A DNA stretch of 64,000 bases from Prototheca cutis (Eukaryota > Chlorophyta > Trebouxiophyceae > Chlorellales > Chlorellaceae): NCBI GenBank assembly GCA_002897115.2, contig BCIH01000014.1, positions 245,707 to 309,706 on the forward strand. The letters are read 5' to 3'. Positions 11,483 to 21,114 of this stretch are shown here, piece by piece (within the stretch, counting starts at the first letter, position 1; each line of letters starts with the position of its first letter). The notes below the pieces were generated by a model that ran no database searches, had not been told where the DNA came from, and was given only the letters and a program-made list of their open reading frames with translations. The translations under genes were made by a program, and so were the position numbers.

Positions 11483-12551
11483 GGACGTGTTCGCCACTCA
11501 AAGGCTGAGGTCGGTCGAATCCCGAGGAAACACCGCTGCAGCCCGAAAATAAATCCAAAAGGTGCTGCCCTCCTGGTCTCCACGAGTATACTGAGATTGC
11601 AGAACTGGTTCGCCGGATATGCGGGCTGTTTCTCCATCCTCTCTCTTTCGCTCCTGCAGGCACTATGTTTCGCTCCGACAGGATGCCGTAACCCCCAGGT
11701 AGTGTGCTCCATGGCCAAACCCCCCTCCCACTTCCAGGAGAGCTCGCACATTGCAATCTGGAAAAGCCTGAAAGGAAGATCACAGTCACGCTCCGGACCA
11801 CCCAAAGCCCATGTGCCGGAGCGGCAGCTGTGTGGTCTGCATCCAGCTGAGGCCACCCCTTGGGTGTGGGACTGCCTCCTCTGATACAGGAAGAGAAAAA
11901 TACATGAGCCCCGAACAATAGGACATCTCGTCTTAGCACATGGTGTGCACAAGTACGAGCTCTATAGAATCTTGGTGAGCTATTTTATCAAGCACACATG
12001 CTAGAGAACTGATCAACCGGGGAATGGAGTGCCACACAGCGCATACATAATGCAACCAAAAGCTCAGCCAGGAACAGCGCCACGTCCCTGGGGGTGCTGG
12101 GGGCGTACTGGCAGCAAAATTCCCACACTGCAGGCAGTTGGGAGGTGGACCGCGTCGATGATGGACCACCAAGGTGCAACAAGTGTCGTGTCGGGTGCGA
12201 TTTCCAGGATTTTCTAGAACCACCTTGCGCGACCTGCCCTGCTGCCACGAAGGAGCCCAGCCCATCGTCTGAGCGACGTGGCAAGGGAATGTGGTCAACC
12301 AGGCATTTTGTTTGGGAAGTATGCCCATGCTGTTCACGTGGGAACCTTGTCACAAATCTCAAGAAGGGTTTCATCATTTCTGCGGTTAATGGACGTACCG
12401 AGCCAGTCTCGTTCCCCGCCGCCTTTTGCTTCCGGGCATCCGCGGGACGAGTCGGGGAAGCATATACAAGGGAGCCAAACAGGGACATCCACCTTATCGC
12501 GTGGAAATCAGTATTGTGGCCTATTTCGTATCGTCGCTGGAATCTGACTAA
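11483..12551. promoter_or_regulatory. Divergent intergenic region (RAD6 / basic protein) containing a dispersed repeat
   Basis: A 1069-bp gap holding promoters for two divergent genes. Several long ORFs cross it on both strands, but none shows a recognisable protein. Its centre is copy A of a dispersed repeat (listed separately). Confidence 0.5.
12061..12382 (+). repeat. Dispersed repeat family 1, copy A
   Basis: About 320 bp that recurs in inverted orientation at 59107-59436. The best-conserved 135 bp differ at 22 positions (84% identity). Read on this strand, the block contains CNKCR and CATCPAA, a C-x2-C...C-x2-C pattern, followed by ERRGKGM. The reverse strand is also open. The 22 substitutions fall 8, 6 and 8 on codon positions 1, 2 and 3, so there is no sign of coding selection. 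No terminal repeats or target duplications are evident. Confidence 0.8.
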
Positions 12552-13089
12552 ATGGGCAGAACGGGAGGTAGGACCGCCGTTTGTCGCAGGCCCCTGCCAT
12601 GCCATATGGAAGTGCGGCTGCGCTCCGCGCTGGAACACAAACCTCTGTTCGTGACGCAGCCGAGCCTAACATGCCCCCAAACCTGCAGGGTGCAAAAACG
12701 GCCAGTTCAACGGTCGGCAGAGGAGCTGGCAGCACCGGGCCAAGATCAAGTCGAAGGTGGTCCGCAAGCGCCTGGGCACACGCGAGGTAGGCAGGTCGGC
12801 CCTGGAGTGCGCATGCTGACTGGGTACGAATCCGGGCCGTGGGAGGTGTCGAACGCCTGTGTCGCGCGAGGACCTGAGGTAGCAGCGCACGGCAACCCCC
12901 TTTCTTTCACAGGAGCACGCCGACAGGGTCAAAGCCCAGAGCAAGAGCAACAGCGCCAAGCACCGCCGGCGTGTGGAGCACGCCAAGAAGATGACTGAGA
13001 TGGCCAAGCAGGAAAAGGCAGGGGCGCTGGCCCAGACTAGTACTGCGATGGACACTGCGCCCTCTGGCGTCGAGGCCATGCAGGAGTGA
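12552..13089 (+). CDS. Small highly basic protein, unidentified (probably nucleolar)
   Basis: Three exons: 12552-12567 (16 nt), 12689-12786, 12913-13089; 96 residues. I do not recognise the family with confidence. The protein starts MGRTGGCKNGQFNGRQRSW, continues with Lys/Arg-rich helices (KIKSKVVRKRLGTREEH, KHRRRVEHAKKM) and ends in an uncharged tail. This composition is typical of small ribosome-biogenesis or RNA-binding proteins. The frame was chosen because it alone stays open across both GT-AG junctions and keeps phase. The first exon is very short, so the start is the weakest point. The stop lies 62 bp before the ADAT1 start on the same strand. Confidence 0.6.
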
Positions 13090-13151
13090 GGCGGGTCCAG
13101 GGGCGAGGCCGTTCGCTGCTGCTGTCGCTTGCCTGCAGCCTGGCCTGTCCA

Positions 13152-14960
13152 ATGGACCAGGGCGCCACCTGGAAGAGACGTCTTGATCCGGAGTGGCGGT
13201 TTGGTCCGTTGGGACCGATGGAACCAGTGACGACCAGCAACCCTGCGCTGCCCCCCACGACCCCCTGCCTGGGTCAAAGCATCGCCAATGCCGTGGTGGA
13301 GGTCTTCCGTGCCCTGCCGCGGACAGCCAAGCCGCAGCCGCACGAGCACACCGTCCTGGCCGGATTTGTGGCGTCAGAGGACGGGAGGGGTTCAAGCACG
13401 GAGGACGATGCCGGGGACAAGGGCAGCGCCGCACTGACACAGCGGCGACCGAGGGTGCTGGCTATCGCGACAGGGACCAAGTGCCTGCCGTCATCAGGAC
13501 GCGACGGCAGCGGGCTGTGCCTGAACGACTGCCACGCAGAAGTGCTGGTGCGCCGGGCGCTGCTGCTCTATCTCCACACCGAAGCCCGGGAGCTGCTGCG
13601 GCGGGCTGTGCTGCCGGTTGGTGCAACTGGGGACGGCAAGGACCTGGGCCCGCTGACCCTGCTGACCCTGCAAAGGCGGCAAGTCGGCGATGGGAAGGAG
13701 ACGGCGGCATTGAATGCCTCAACGGCAGCAGATATCGCGGCGGCGGCCAGGTCAACGCTCGACAACGAAACACCCGGCTGGGAACTGGGGCTGCGCCCCG
13801 GGGTCCGGCTGCACATGTTTACCAGCACGCCTCCCTGCGGCGACGCCTGTGTCGTGCATGCTGTGGATGGCGACGATGATTCAACTGGCCCTGCTGCCAA
13901 GGCTGCGGTGCAGTTTACGGGGGCCAAGCTGCTCGCAAGGAAAGATCTCATGGGGGAAGAAGTGGCCGACAGGACTGGCGGCAGCCATGGCAACACAGAA
14001 GGCGCGGCCGTTCGTGTGGCCGTGCAGGAGGAGTCGTGGGCGGCCGGGCCTCAGATGGCAAGTTGCCTGCGTCGGAAACCTGGGCGGGGGGAGAGCACAC
14101 TGAGTATGAGCTGCAGTGACAAGCTTGCCAGGTGGCGGCTCCTGGGGGTCCAGGGTGCTCTGTGGACGGGTCTGCTCGACGGGGCGCGCCTGCACCTGGC
14201 ATCGATCACGACGTGTGCGGCCCCTGGGATGAACGGGTTTCCCCAGGCAATGACTGCTGCCCACGCTGCGTTGGCTAGAGCCTTGGTTTCACGGTTTGAC
14301 AGTCTCTGCAGCAGCGGCGCCGATGCAGTTGGAGCAAACTCCTGCTGCTGCCCTTCTGCGGCAGAAAGCGGCGTTCCATGGTCGGGCGATACAAATGCAG
14401 CTGGTTCCGTGGGATCAACACCTCCGACGATCACGTTGCTGCCACCGTTAGAGAACAGCATCGCAGAATCCCTGGGCTTGGCACCGAGTGAGCGTCGGAG
14501 ATCTTCATGCGGGGCAAGCCTGCTGTGGCATGCTGCCGTGCCAGGGTCAACGACTGGGCCTTATTCGGAGGGCCTCACGGGGGTGCTCGGCCTGCGTGCT
14601 GGGCACCGCCGCAAGGGGACTGACAGACCCGTTCCAAAGGCCGCATCGGCGGCGAGCAGGGCACGCTTGGGTGCCGCCGCTGCAGAGCTGCTGCAGATGC
14701 TGATGCCAGGGGAAAGCACTGGTGCAGAAAGAAGCAACCCCCCAGTGGAGACGTACGACGAGCTCAAAGCTCGACTCGGTGGTGCCTACTGCCGCGAGTG
14801 GAAGCAACTGAGGGCAACAGAGCAATTTCAGGCATGGATTCCCAAGCCGCCTGCGGCATTCCGCCTGGGTGCAGTGTCCACAGACAAGCTTCAGCCGACC
14901 AGCTCCAAGCGACGCCGGGATGCTTGCGACCAAGAGTTGGATCGCACAAAGCCCGGCTGA
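13152..14960 (+). CDS. TAD1: tRNA-specific adenosine deaminase 1 (ADAT1/Tad1)
   Basis: Deaminates adenosine 37 of tRNA-Ala to inosine. Single exon, 602 residues. The deaminase domain is clear: zinc ligand and proton shuttle in NDCHAEVLVRRALL (His about residue 128), the second ligand in FTSTPPCGDAC, the third in SCSDKLARWRLLGVQGALW. Variable, low-complexity inserts lie between these blocks. The N-terminal part has GQSIANAVVEVF and HEHTVLAGFV, as in ADAT1 proteins. The first ATG of the open frame (13152) is taken as start; a second in-frame ATG is at 13218. The gene lies 62 bp after the upstream stop on the same strand, with no ATG in between, suggesting a shared dicistronic transcript. Confidence 0.92.
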   Translation: MDQGATWKRRLDPEWRFGPLGPMEPVTTSNPALPPTTPCLGQSIANAVVEVFRALPRTAKPQPHEHTVLAGFVASEDGRGSSTEDDAGDKGSAALTQRRPRVLAIATGTKCLPSSGRDGSGLCLNDCHAEVLVRRALLLYLHTEARELLRRAVLPVGATGDGKDLGPLTLLTLQRRQVGDGKETAALNASTAADIAAAARSTLDNETPGWELGLRPGVRLHMFTSTPPCGDACVVHAVDGDDDSTGPAAKAAVQFTGAKLLARKDLMGEEVADRTGGSHGNTEGAAVRVAVQEESWAAGPQMASCLRRKPGRGESTLSMSCSDKLARWRLLGVQGALWTGLLDGARLHLASITTCAAPGMNGFPQAMTAAHAALARALVSRFDSLCSSGADAVGANSCCCPSAAESGVPWSGDTNAAGSVGSTPPTITLLPPLENSIAESLGLAPSERRRSSCGASLLWHAAVPGSTTGPYSEGLTGVLGLRAGHRRKGTDRPVPKAASAASRARLGAAAAELLQMLMPGESTGAERSNPPVETYDELKARLGGAYCREWKQLRATEQFQAWIPKPPAAFRLGAVSTDKLQPTSSKRRRDACDQELDRTKPG

Positions 14961-15408
14961 TGCATCTCTGTGTCTGTTTTGCGAGGAGACTCTTCTCCAT
15001 CTGCATGTTGGTCCATCCACCTTTAGTGTGCTCCTGGTTGCGTCAACTGCAATTCATTTGTCTGTGTTACAACCAAACTTGGAGGCATTCCCGTTTCGAA
15101 CGGTGTACGTAGTCCACACATACAACTCTGGGAGGGTGGACAGCATCTGGGCCACTCATGCGTGCCACAGCTATCAACGATGCTCAAGCAGTGCTTGCCG
15201 GCTGTGCAGCCACCTTATTGGTGAGAGTTAGGAAGCGGTGGCTCTGCCAGCCAGCGGGCCTCCATCCAGGGAGAATGTCGCAGAGTACACTCGCCAAGCA
15301 CGGCGCTGGTTGTTTGTCAGGAAGTTGAACCGTCATCGAACGGGAAGCCTCACTCACCAGGGCTGTTCCTGCAACCCATCCTTTCAGCAAAAACCAAAGA
15401 GTTTTCAA
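14961..15408. other. Convergent intergenic region (ADAT1 / FolC)
   Basis: A 448-bp gap between convergent 3' ends. It contains a minus-strand TGTAA near 15065-15069 that could serve the FolC gene. I see no gene in it. Confidence 0.4.
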
Positions 15409-17863
15409 TCAAACCAGGGGCACCGTGTTGAGCACCGCCCCTGCGGCATGGAGTGACCCAGTCACCAGGATCACGCCCGGTGGGGCCCCTACAGCAACTG
15501 GCCCCAGCTCCCTCCTGGCAGTCTCGATGGCCGCGCGTACGGATGGCTGGATGATGGTGCGTCCCGTCCTCTTCACATTAAACTCCCAGGCCGCCATCAC
15601 GGTGCCCGGCGGCGTGGCCCGAGCACGCCCTCCTGCGACATCAACTTGCGTTGGGAGCACGACGACAGGCTGCAGGGTCCCAAGTTCCCGGCAAATTCCG
15701 GCCAGGTCCTTGTCGGCCGCCGTGGCCAGGACCAGTGCCACGGGAGTTGGCTCCGGGAAAGCGCGGCGCAGCGTCCGGCACAGCGCCGCCACGGCCTCCG
15801 GGGTGTGCGCCCCGTCCAGCACCACCCAGGGCCCCTCGGGTTCGGCGCGCAGCCTGCAGCGCTGAAACCTGCCGGGAAGCTGCGCCACGGTGAGCCCGGC
15901 GGCAATGTTTTCCAGTGTGATACCATCCAGGCCGCCTTGCACCTTGAGCACGGCTGCTGCCGTAGCTGCTGTGGCTGCATTTTCCAGCTGATGTGGACCC
16001 TCCATGCCCACTGTCACCACTACAGGCAGGCAGGCACGTAGAGGGGGGAGGGGGGATGTCATCCAGGGAGGTGGTTTGGCTTTCGCTTCATTCAATTGCT
16101 CTGGACTGTAACGAAGAAAGGCTGGTTTCATCCACGGGCATCCACGCAGGCTAACGCATGGCAACCCAACAGGCAAAAGCACCCAGCTGTTATCCGTCAC
16201 CGACACCCCACGCACGCACACGCGTGCACACACGCACACACACGCACCGCTGTTCTGCCCTAGCTGCATGTCAAAGGCAGCGGCAGCCAAGGTGCCTTTG
16301 ATCGTGAGTCGTGCCCGATTCCCAGGTCCGGCGAGGGCTTCCATGCCAATCTGGTCCGCGACATGCACCACAGGCGCTTCCAGATTTGCCGCTGGGACAG
16401 ATGGCAAGTATTGTATGAGAAGCAAGTGGATGGATCTTTGGTGGCCTGTGCGGCCAAGAGGATTGAGTTGCCAAACACGCCACGCACCCAGGCAACCACC
16501 GGTTGCACCACTGAAACGCGACTGTCTGGAGCGCATTCCGCACAGACGCACTCACCATGATCTAGGAGCACGTCGAGCACGGCGGCTCCCTCGGGCTGCT
16601 GGGCAACTACTACAGGCCGGCCCCGCTTCATGACGCCGGCCTTGGCGGCGGCGATGGTGGCCAGGCTGCCGCCCAGTGCGCCCATGTGGTCCCGAGCCAC
16701 AGGCATGATGACACCTGCAAGCAGGTTCCCCGGGTCAAACACGTTGGTCGCATCGCGCATGGCACCCAGTCCGGCCTCGACCACGGCGACATCCATCTTC
16801 ATGTGGGGGTGGGTGCATGAGGGTTCTTGGTGCAATTGCTGGGACGGTGAGCAATCACATTGATGAATCACATCTTGTCAGGGAACTGTGCCGTCGCCAT
16901 TCCATCCCTCCCTTCCTCGTGCATCCCGGGTCTGGACCCGGCCCACCCACATGCCACACTATGCCAAGCTCTACTACACACACCTGCTGGTGCGCAAAGT
17001 GCGCCAACGCGGCGGCGGTGAGGACCTCGAAATGCGATAGCGCATTCCCGGTGGCAGCTTGTACTCTTTCCACGACAGGCAGGCACCGCTCCAGCAGAGC
17101 CTCCAGGTCCTCTGGTGAGATGCTGACGCCGTCGGTGCAGATGCGCTCCCGTAGGCTCGCCACATGCGGACTGCAGGCAGGTGCCAAGAGATGATGTGGC
17201 TGCTGTTGTGTGGGATGGCGGCCAGATGGCAGATGGCCATGCCTCTAGGCCATGTCTCCCTGGCAAAACTAACCACGCCCTAACAACTCCAAGATAACAT
17301 CGAGACATGTCCGCCTGATCTAAAACATTGCCCCATCATTCACCGGATCTGTCATGAACCTCAACAACACACACGTGCACACCTAGAATAGCAGCCTGTT
17401 TTGTATCCGCTGGCCGTCAGGCCTGCCGCCAGCATGGCAGCCGTGGAACCCTTGCCCTTTGTCCCCGAGATGTGCACGGCCTTGCATGCTCGCTCAGGGT
17501 GGCCCAACTCCGCAAGGAGCGCCCTTAGCGGACCCTGCTTGTTGTCAGTGGGCCCGTGCCGTCGGCGGTGGCTCGGTCAGGGCGTGCGCCAGAGAGAGAG
17601 CAACCATCCACATATGCACACAAGACTATCGCTTTCTGTCCCTCTCCCCTGCTCCCAAATCCGCCCACACACACTCATTCGCAACGCACCAGATCGAAAC
17701 CCTTTGCCGAGTCGGTGCCTGCGCCGTCTGGGACACCCCTCTTCTCATGATCAAGCAGGCTCTCCAGCATTTGCATGCCGGGGCCAGTCCTTGACGACAT
17801 GGTTCTCCCAGGAGCGATTGATTGAAGGGCCTGCCCTAGTCTGGGCAGGCCAAGCCGCAGCAT
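15409..17863 (-). CDS. Dihydrofolate synthase / folylpolyglutamate synthase (FolC family), probably mitochondrial
   Basis: ATP-dependent ligase of the Mur/FolC family that joins glutamate to dihydropteroate or folates. Six exons: 17863-17690, 17534-17383, 17170-16984, 16796-16556, 16391-16248, 16019-15409; 502 residues. Seen in order: a basic, Leu-rich presequence (MLRLGLPRLGQAL), RALLAELGHPE, the P-loop GTKGKGS, SSPHVASLRERI, VVEAGLGAMRDATNV, DHMGALGGSLATIAAAKAG, HQLENAATA, and DGAHTPEA, where most relatives have DGAHNP. The presequence looks mitochondrial, as in the plant dihydrofolate synthase GLA1. The sequence does not tell synthase from polyglutamylase specificity. Intron 5 begins with a GT-rich stretch (CA-rich on plus, about 16200-16247). 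All junctions are GT-AG in phase. Confidence 0.9.
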
Positions 17864-18240
17864 GGACTTCACCCCAGAGTGGCTGGGCAGCAGAGGGGCC
17901 CCTCCGACCCAGCTGTCGCACTTCTGCGTATTACATGCGTCTCGAAGAGTTGAATTTTATTGGAGTTCAAACTGCATTGGCGTCATGATTCGTAACGAAA
18001 TGCTGCTGAGCTGCGATGCATGTCGTCGCGTGGGAACGAACAGCACCGTGTATGATTTTCCGCTTCCCCGTCCGGGCGGTGTACGGCGACAAAGCCAGAC
18101 CGATGGACACCTGAGCAACTCGCCCGCATCGAAATCCGCCGCGAGATCATGCGCCCTTGCAGACAGATCGCATAGGTATATCGTTTCTCATTGCATGGGC
18201 GAAACATAGGCCGGCTGGGGTCGGATCAACATCCAGTGCC
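17864..18240. promoter_or_regulatory. Divergent intergenic region (FolC / GT77)
   Basis: A 377-bp gap between divergent starts, presumably both promoters. I see nothing else in it. Confidence 0.45.
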
Positions 18241-20880
18241 ATGGCGCTCATGCGGTCGGGGCCTGGGGGCAGCTCCCGGAAGCAGTTGAGATGGCTCGTC
18301 TACAGCTTGGGCGCTGGAACAGCCTTGGTATACATAGTCTGGCACCTGGCATCCGGACCATTCTCTATGGCTAGCCTTCACGGCGCGGGCTTGGAGCAGA
18401 GGATCCTGGCGACTGGGCAGAACCCCGGCACCTGCGTGGTGCGTCTGGCGTTCTGGGCAAGGGCAATGCTACAGGAGCTCCTGCACCCGTTGGCGAATGC
18501 CCGCAGATGTTCGCCTTCTTTTCCCCGTTCTGTACAGGATCGACACGCTATCTGGGAACCGTCTGAGGAGAGGGACAAGAAACACCCAGAGCTGGCTGCC
18601 GTGCTCCGCAAGGCAAGTTTCCCCAGGGGGTCTGAAAATGGGGGAGGGTGGCTGTGGCCACCGGAACCTGATCCTGCTCTCCATGACTCGACCATCTGCT
18701 TCATGAATGCATGATCGCTGAATTCACTTTCCCCCAACACACGTGGCCCCCGTGCCTCCTGCAGATCGCAATTAACAATGAGGTGCTGGTGGCTGTCAGC
18801 AACCAGCACCTGGCCAACAAAGGAGGCATGCTGGATCTCTGGATGCGGAACGTGAGTCTCTGGAGGGGGTGATGTTGGGTGTTTGGAGATGTGCGTGGCA
18901 GCATGGCATGGGGGGAATGGTTCCTGTGCCGTGTCATTGCCCGAGTATCACACACCGGAACCCGGGAAGAACCGCCGCCTTCCTGCCCTGGAAACTTGCA
19001 GGTCAAACGTGCCGGGGTCAAAAACGCCATGGTGTTTGCCCTGGACGAACATACCAAGAAGGTGGCAGAGGAGGCTGGCATTGCGTCCATATTTATGAAG
19101 ATCAAGGCACGCAGGAGCATTGGGAGGGGGGCTGTTGTTGTTCAGGCGGCGAGAAGGAGCGCGCCGCGCCGGTCTTGCATCATGCTGCAGCAGCGCCGGC
19201 CTTGGAAAGCACAGTCGGTGCACAATCTCTTTCCTCTGCGATGCCCGAGCACACTTTCTTGCAGCAAGGCAACTGAAAATCCTTTTCAAATGCGTCTGCA
19301 GCTTGGCAAGGCACAGGAGGGCAACGGCAGCAACCATGCAGTGTCATCCATGAAGTTCCGTATCCTCCGCATGTTCCTGGAACTGGGGTACTCGGTCTTC
19401 CTGTCAGGTGCGGACCAGGAGGGGATGAGATTTGACTTGTTTACCTTGACTCTGTGCCTCCTGCATGGTGGTGCTTGCAATGGCATGAGCTGCGGCGGCG
19501 GATGTAGGGGTGGTGCAATCCGCACACGCCAGCGGGCCAGGCTGCAAGTGGCACAGACGCCTCCTTTTCTTCGACAGACGATTATATCCCCCCCTTCCTT
19601 TTTTAAAAAAAGATGTGGACATCATCACACTGAAGAATCCATTCGGCTACCTTACCCGGGACTCGGATGTGGAGGCTCTCAGCGATGGCTGGGACAAGGG
19701 CACTGCATACGGCTACAACGACGTGTTTGGTGCGCCAGAATCCATATCTTTGTCGGTTGGCATGGCGGGCATGATGATGGCGGGGTGGGCTGTGGCATGT
19801 GGATTTTCGTTTTGATGCAGTGATCATGGCAAGGAGGTTGGGGGCGGGGGATGACCGGGGTGCGTACCAATTGAACAAAGCCTCCAGGCCAGTGCATGAC
19901 GCCTCTGCACCCCAAAAATTCGATCACATGCAGATGACGAGGAGATGGGCTGGGCGCGGTACGCTCACTCCATGCGTGTGTTTGTCTTCAACAGTGGCCT
20001 GTTCTACATCAGGTGTGTGCAGTGTGGAGGAGTGGTGGCTGTCGGGTGAACGTCCGTGAGGTGGGCAGCGATGAAACTGTGTTTCGACAGCTACCACCAC
20101 AATGCTGAGGACAAAACACCCCCCCCTCCCCCGTGACTACCATAGGCCGACGATTGCGGCCATGGACCTGATCAACAAGGTCATCTACCGCGTGGAGGAC
20201 GAGGGCGGTTGGGATCAAGCGCTGTTCAACGAGTGCATCTTCTTCCCTTCGCGCCCAGGCTACAAGGTTGGGGGCCAGTTGGCGGTTGGGGGGGTCGTCC
20301 AAGCGCAATGATGCGGAATGGCTTGCCATCTGTCTGGCTCGTCTCTTTTATCAAGGGTACGTCCATGGAAAAATGCAGAGAAACAGAACCAGTCAAACCA
20401 TCCCAAACCGGCTGTAGGATCCATCGGTCACTCGGCGGGTGCTGGATATCCACCAGTTTATGAACAGCAAAGTGCTGTTCAAGTTCTTCCGGTACACGCC
20501 CGAATTCAAGACATTCGTGCCCGTCATGATCCACGTCAACTACCACTCCAGTGTGTTGATCGGGGGCTCCTTGTGTGTATATGTTGGAGGGATCCAGAAT
20601 GTGCATGTGCGAGTTGGCGGGAGGACCTGGATCTTTGGGGTGTCCGCCAAGAAGAAGAGGGAGGTTGAATGAAACGAGACTCTCACTGCGGTGGTATGAA
20701 GGCTATAACGGCACGCCATCCAGCAGCCCTCATTGACACCCCCGTCCTCCCAATAAATAAATAAATAAATGACACCACCGCCAATCTTTCACAGACAAGT
20801 TTGAGAGGCTGCTGGCGATCGAGAAGCGGTATGTCGAGAACCAGATGAATGCTCTGGACAACTTTGAGGTCCGGTCGTGA
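18241..20880 (+). CDS. GT77 family arabinosyltransferase, RRA type (type II membrane protein)
   Basis: Golgi glycosyltransferase resembling plant and algal RRA proteins, which add arabinose to hydroxyproline-linked arabinans of extensin-like wall proteins. Ten exons: 18241-18438, 18538-18612, 18765-18851, 19002-19106, 19302-19407, 19613-19729, 19934-20012, 20146-20266, 20418-20550, 20795-20880; 368 residues. An N-terminal signal anchor ([17 protein letters not shown]) gives type II topology. The catalytic core has [29 protein letters not shown], the DxD motif in [64 protein letters not shown] and HVNYH. Introns 2 (AAG|GCAAGT) and 4 (AAG|GCACGC) use GC donors. The donor of intron 9 is the least certain. 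Acceptor substrate is inferred from the family only. Confidence 0.88.
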
Positions 20881-20889
20881 TTGTCTATG

Positions 20890-20894
20890 TTACA
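20890..20894 (-). terminator. Candidate poly(A) signal TGTAA for the TPR-WD40 gene
   Basis: TGTAA on the minus strand, about 220 nt after the TPR-WD40 stop and only 10 nt past the stop codon of the convergent GT77 gene. The two 3' UTRs must overlap in antisense if it is used. Confidence 0.45.
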
Positions 20895-21114
20895 GCTGTT
20901 CAAAAAGAACCCAGCTGCTCGCGTCGAGTGAAAACTGACGTGCTGCTGTGCGCTGTCTACCCCACGCGCGGTTGCATGGTATACAAAAAACCTGAGCTTT
21001 TGGACAGATCAAAAAGGAAGAGACGGAGCGGTTTTCATGCACGGTCGTTGGTTCAGTATCTTGCGAACAGCGTTGTGGATCAAACATGCGCAAGGCTGCT
21101 CTGCATGAAGGCAT

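Noticed and set aside
11495..11530. GTCGAATCC-like string considered as a tRNA T-arm
   Set aside because: No acceptor stem, D-arm or anticodon stem could be folded around it.
11988..12638. Long minus-strand ORF upstream of the basic-protein gene, partly conserved with the plus strand at 59202-59440
   Set aside because: The similarity is explained by the inverted dispersed repeat; substitutions show no codon-position bias and the match breaks frame after about 70 codons.
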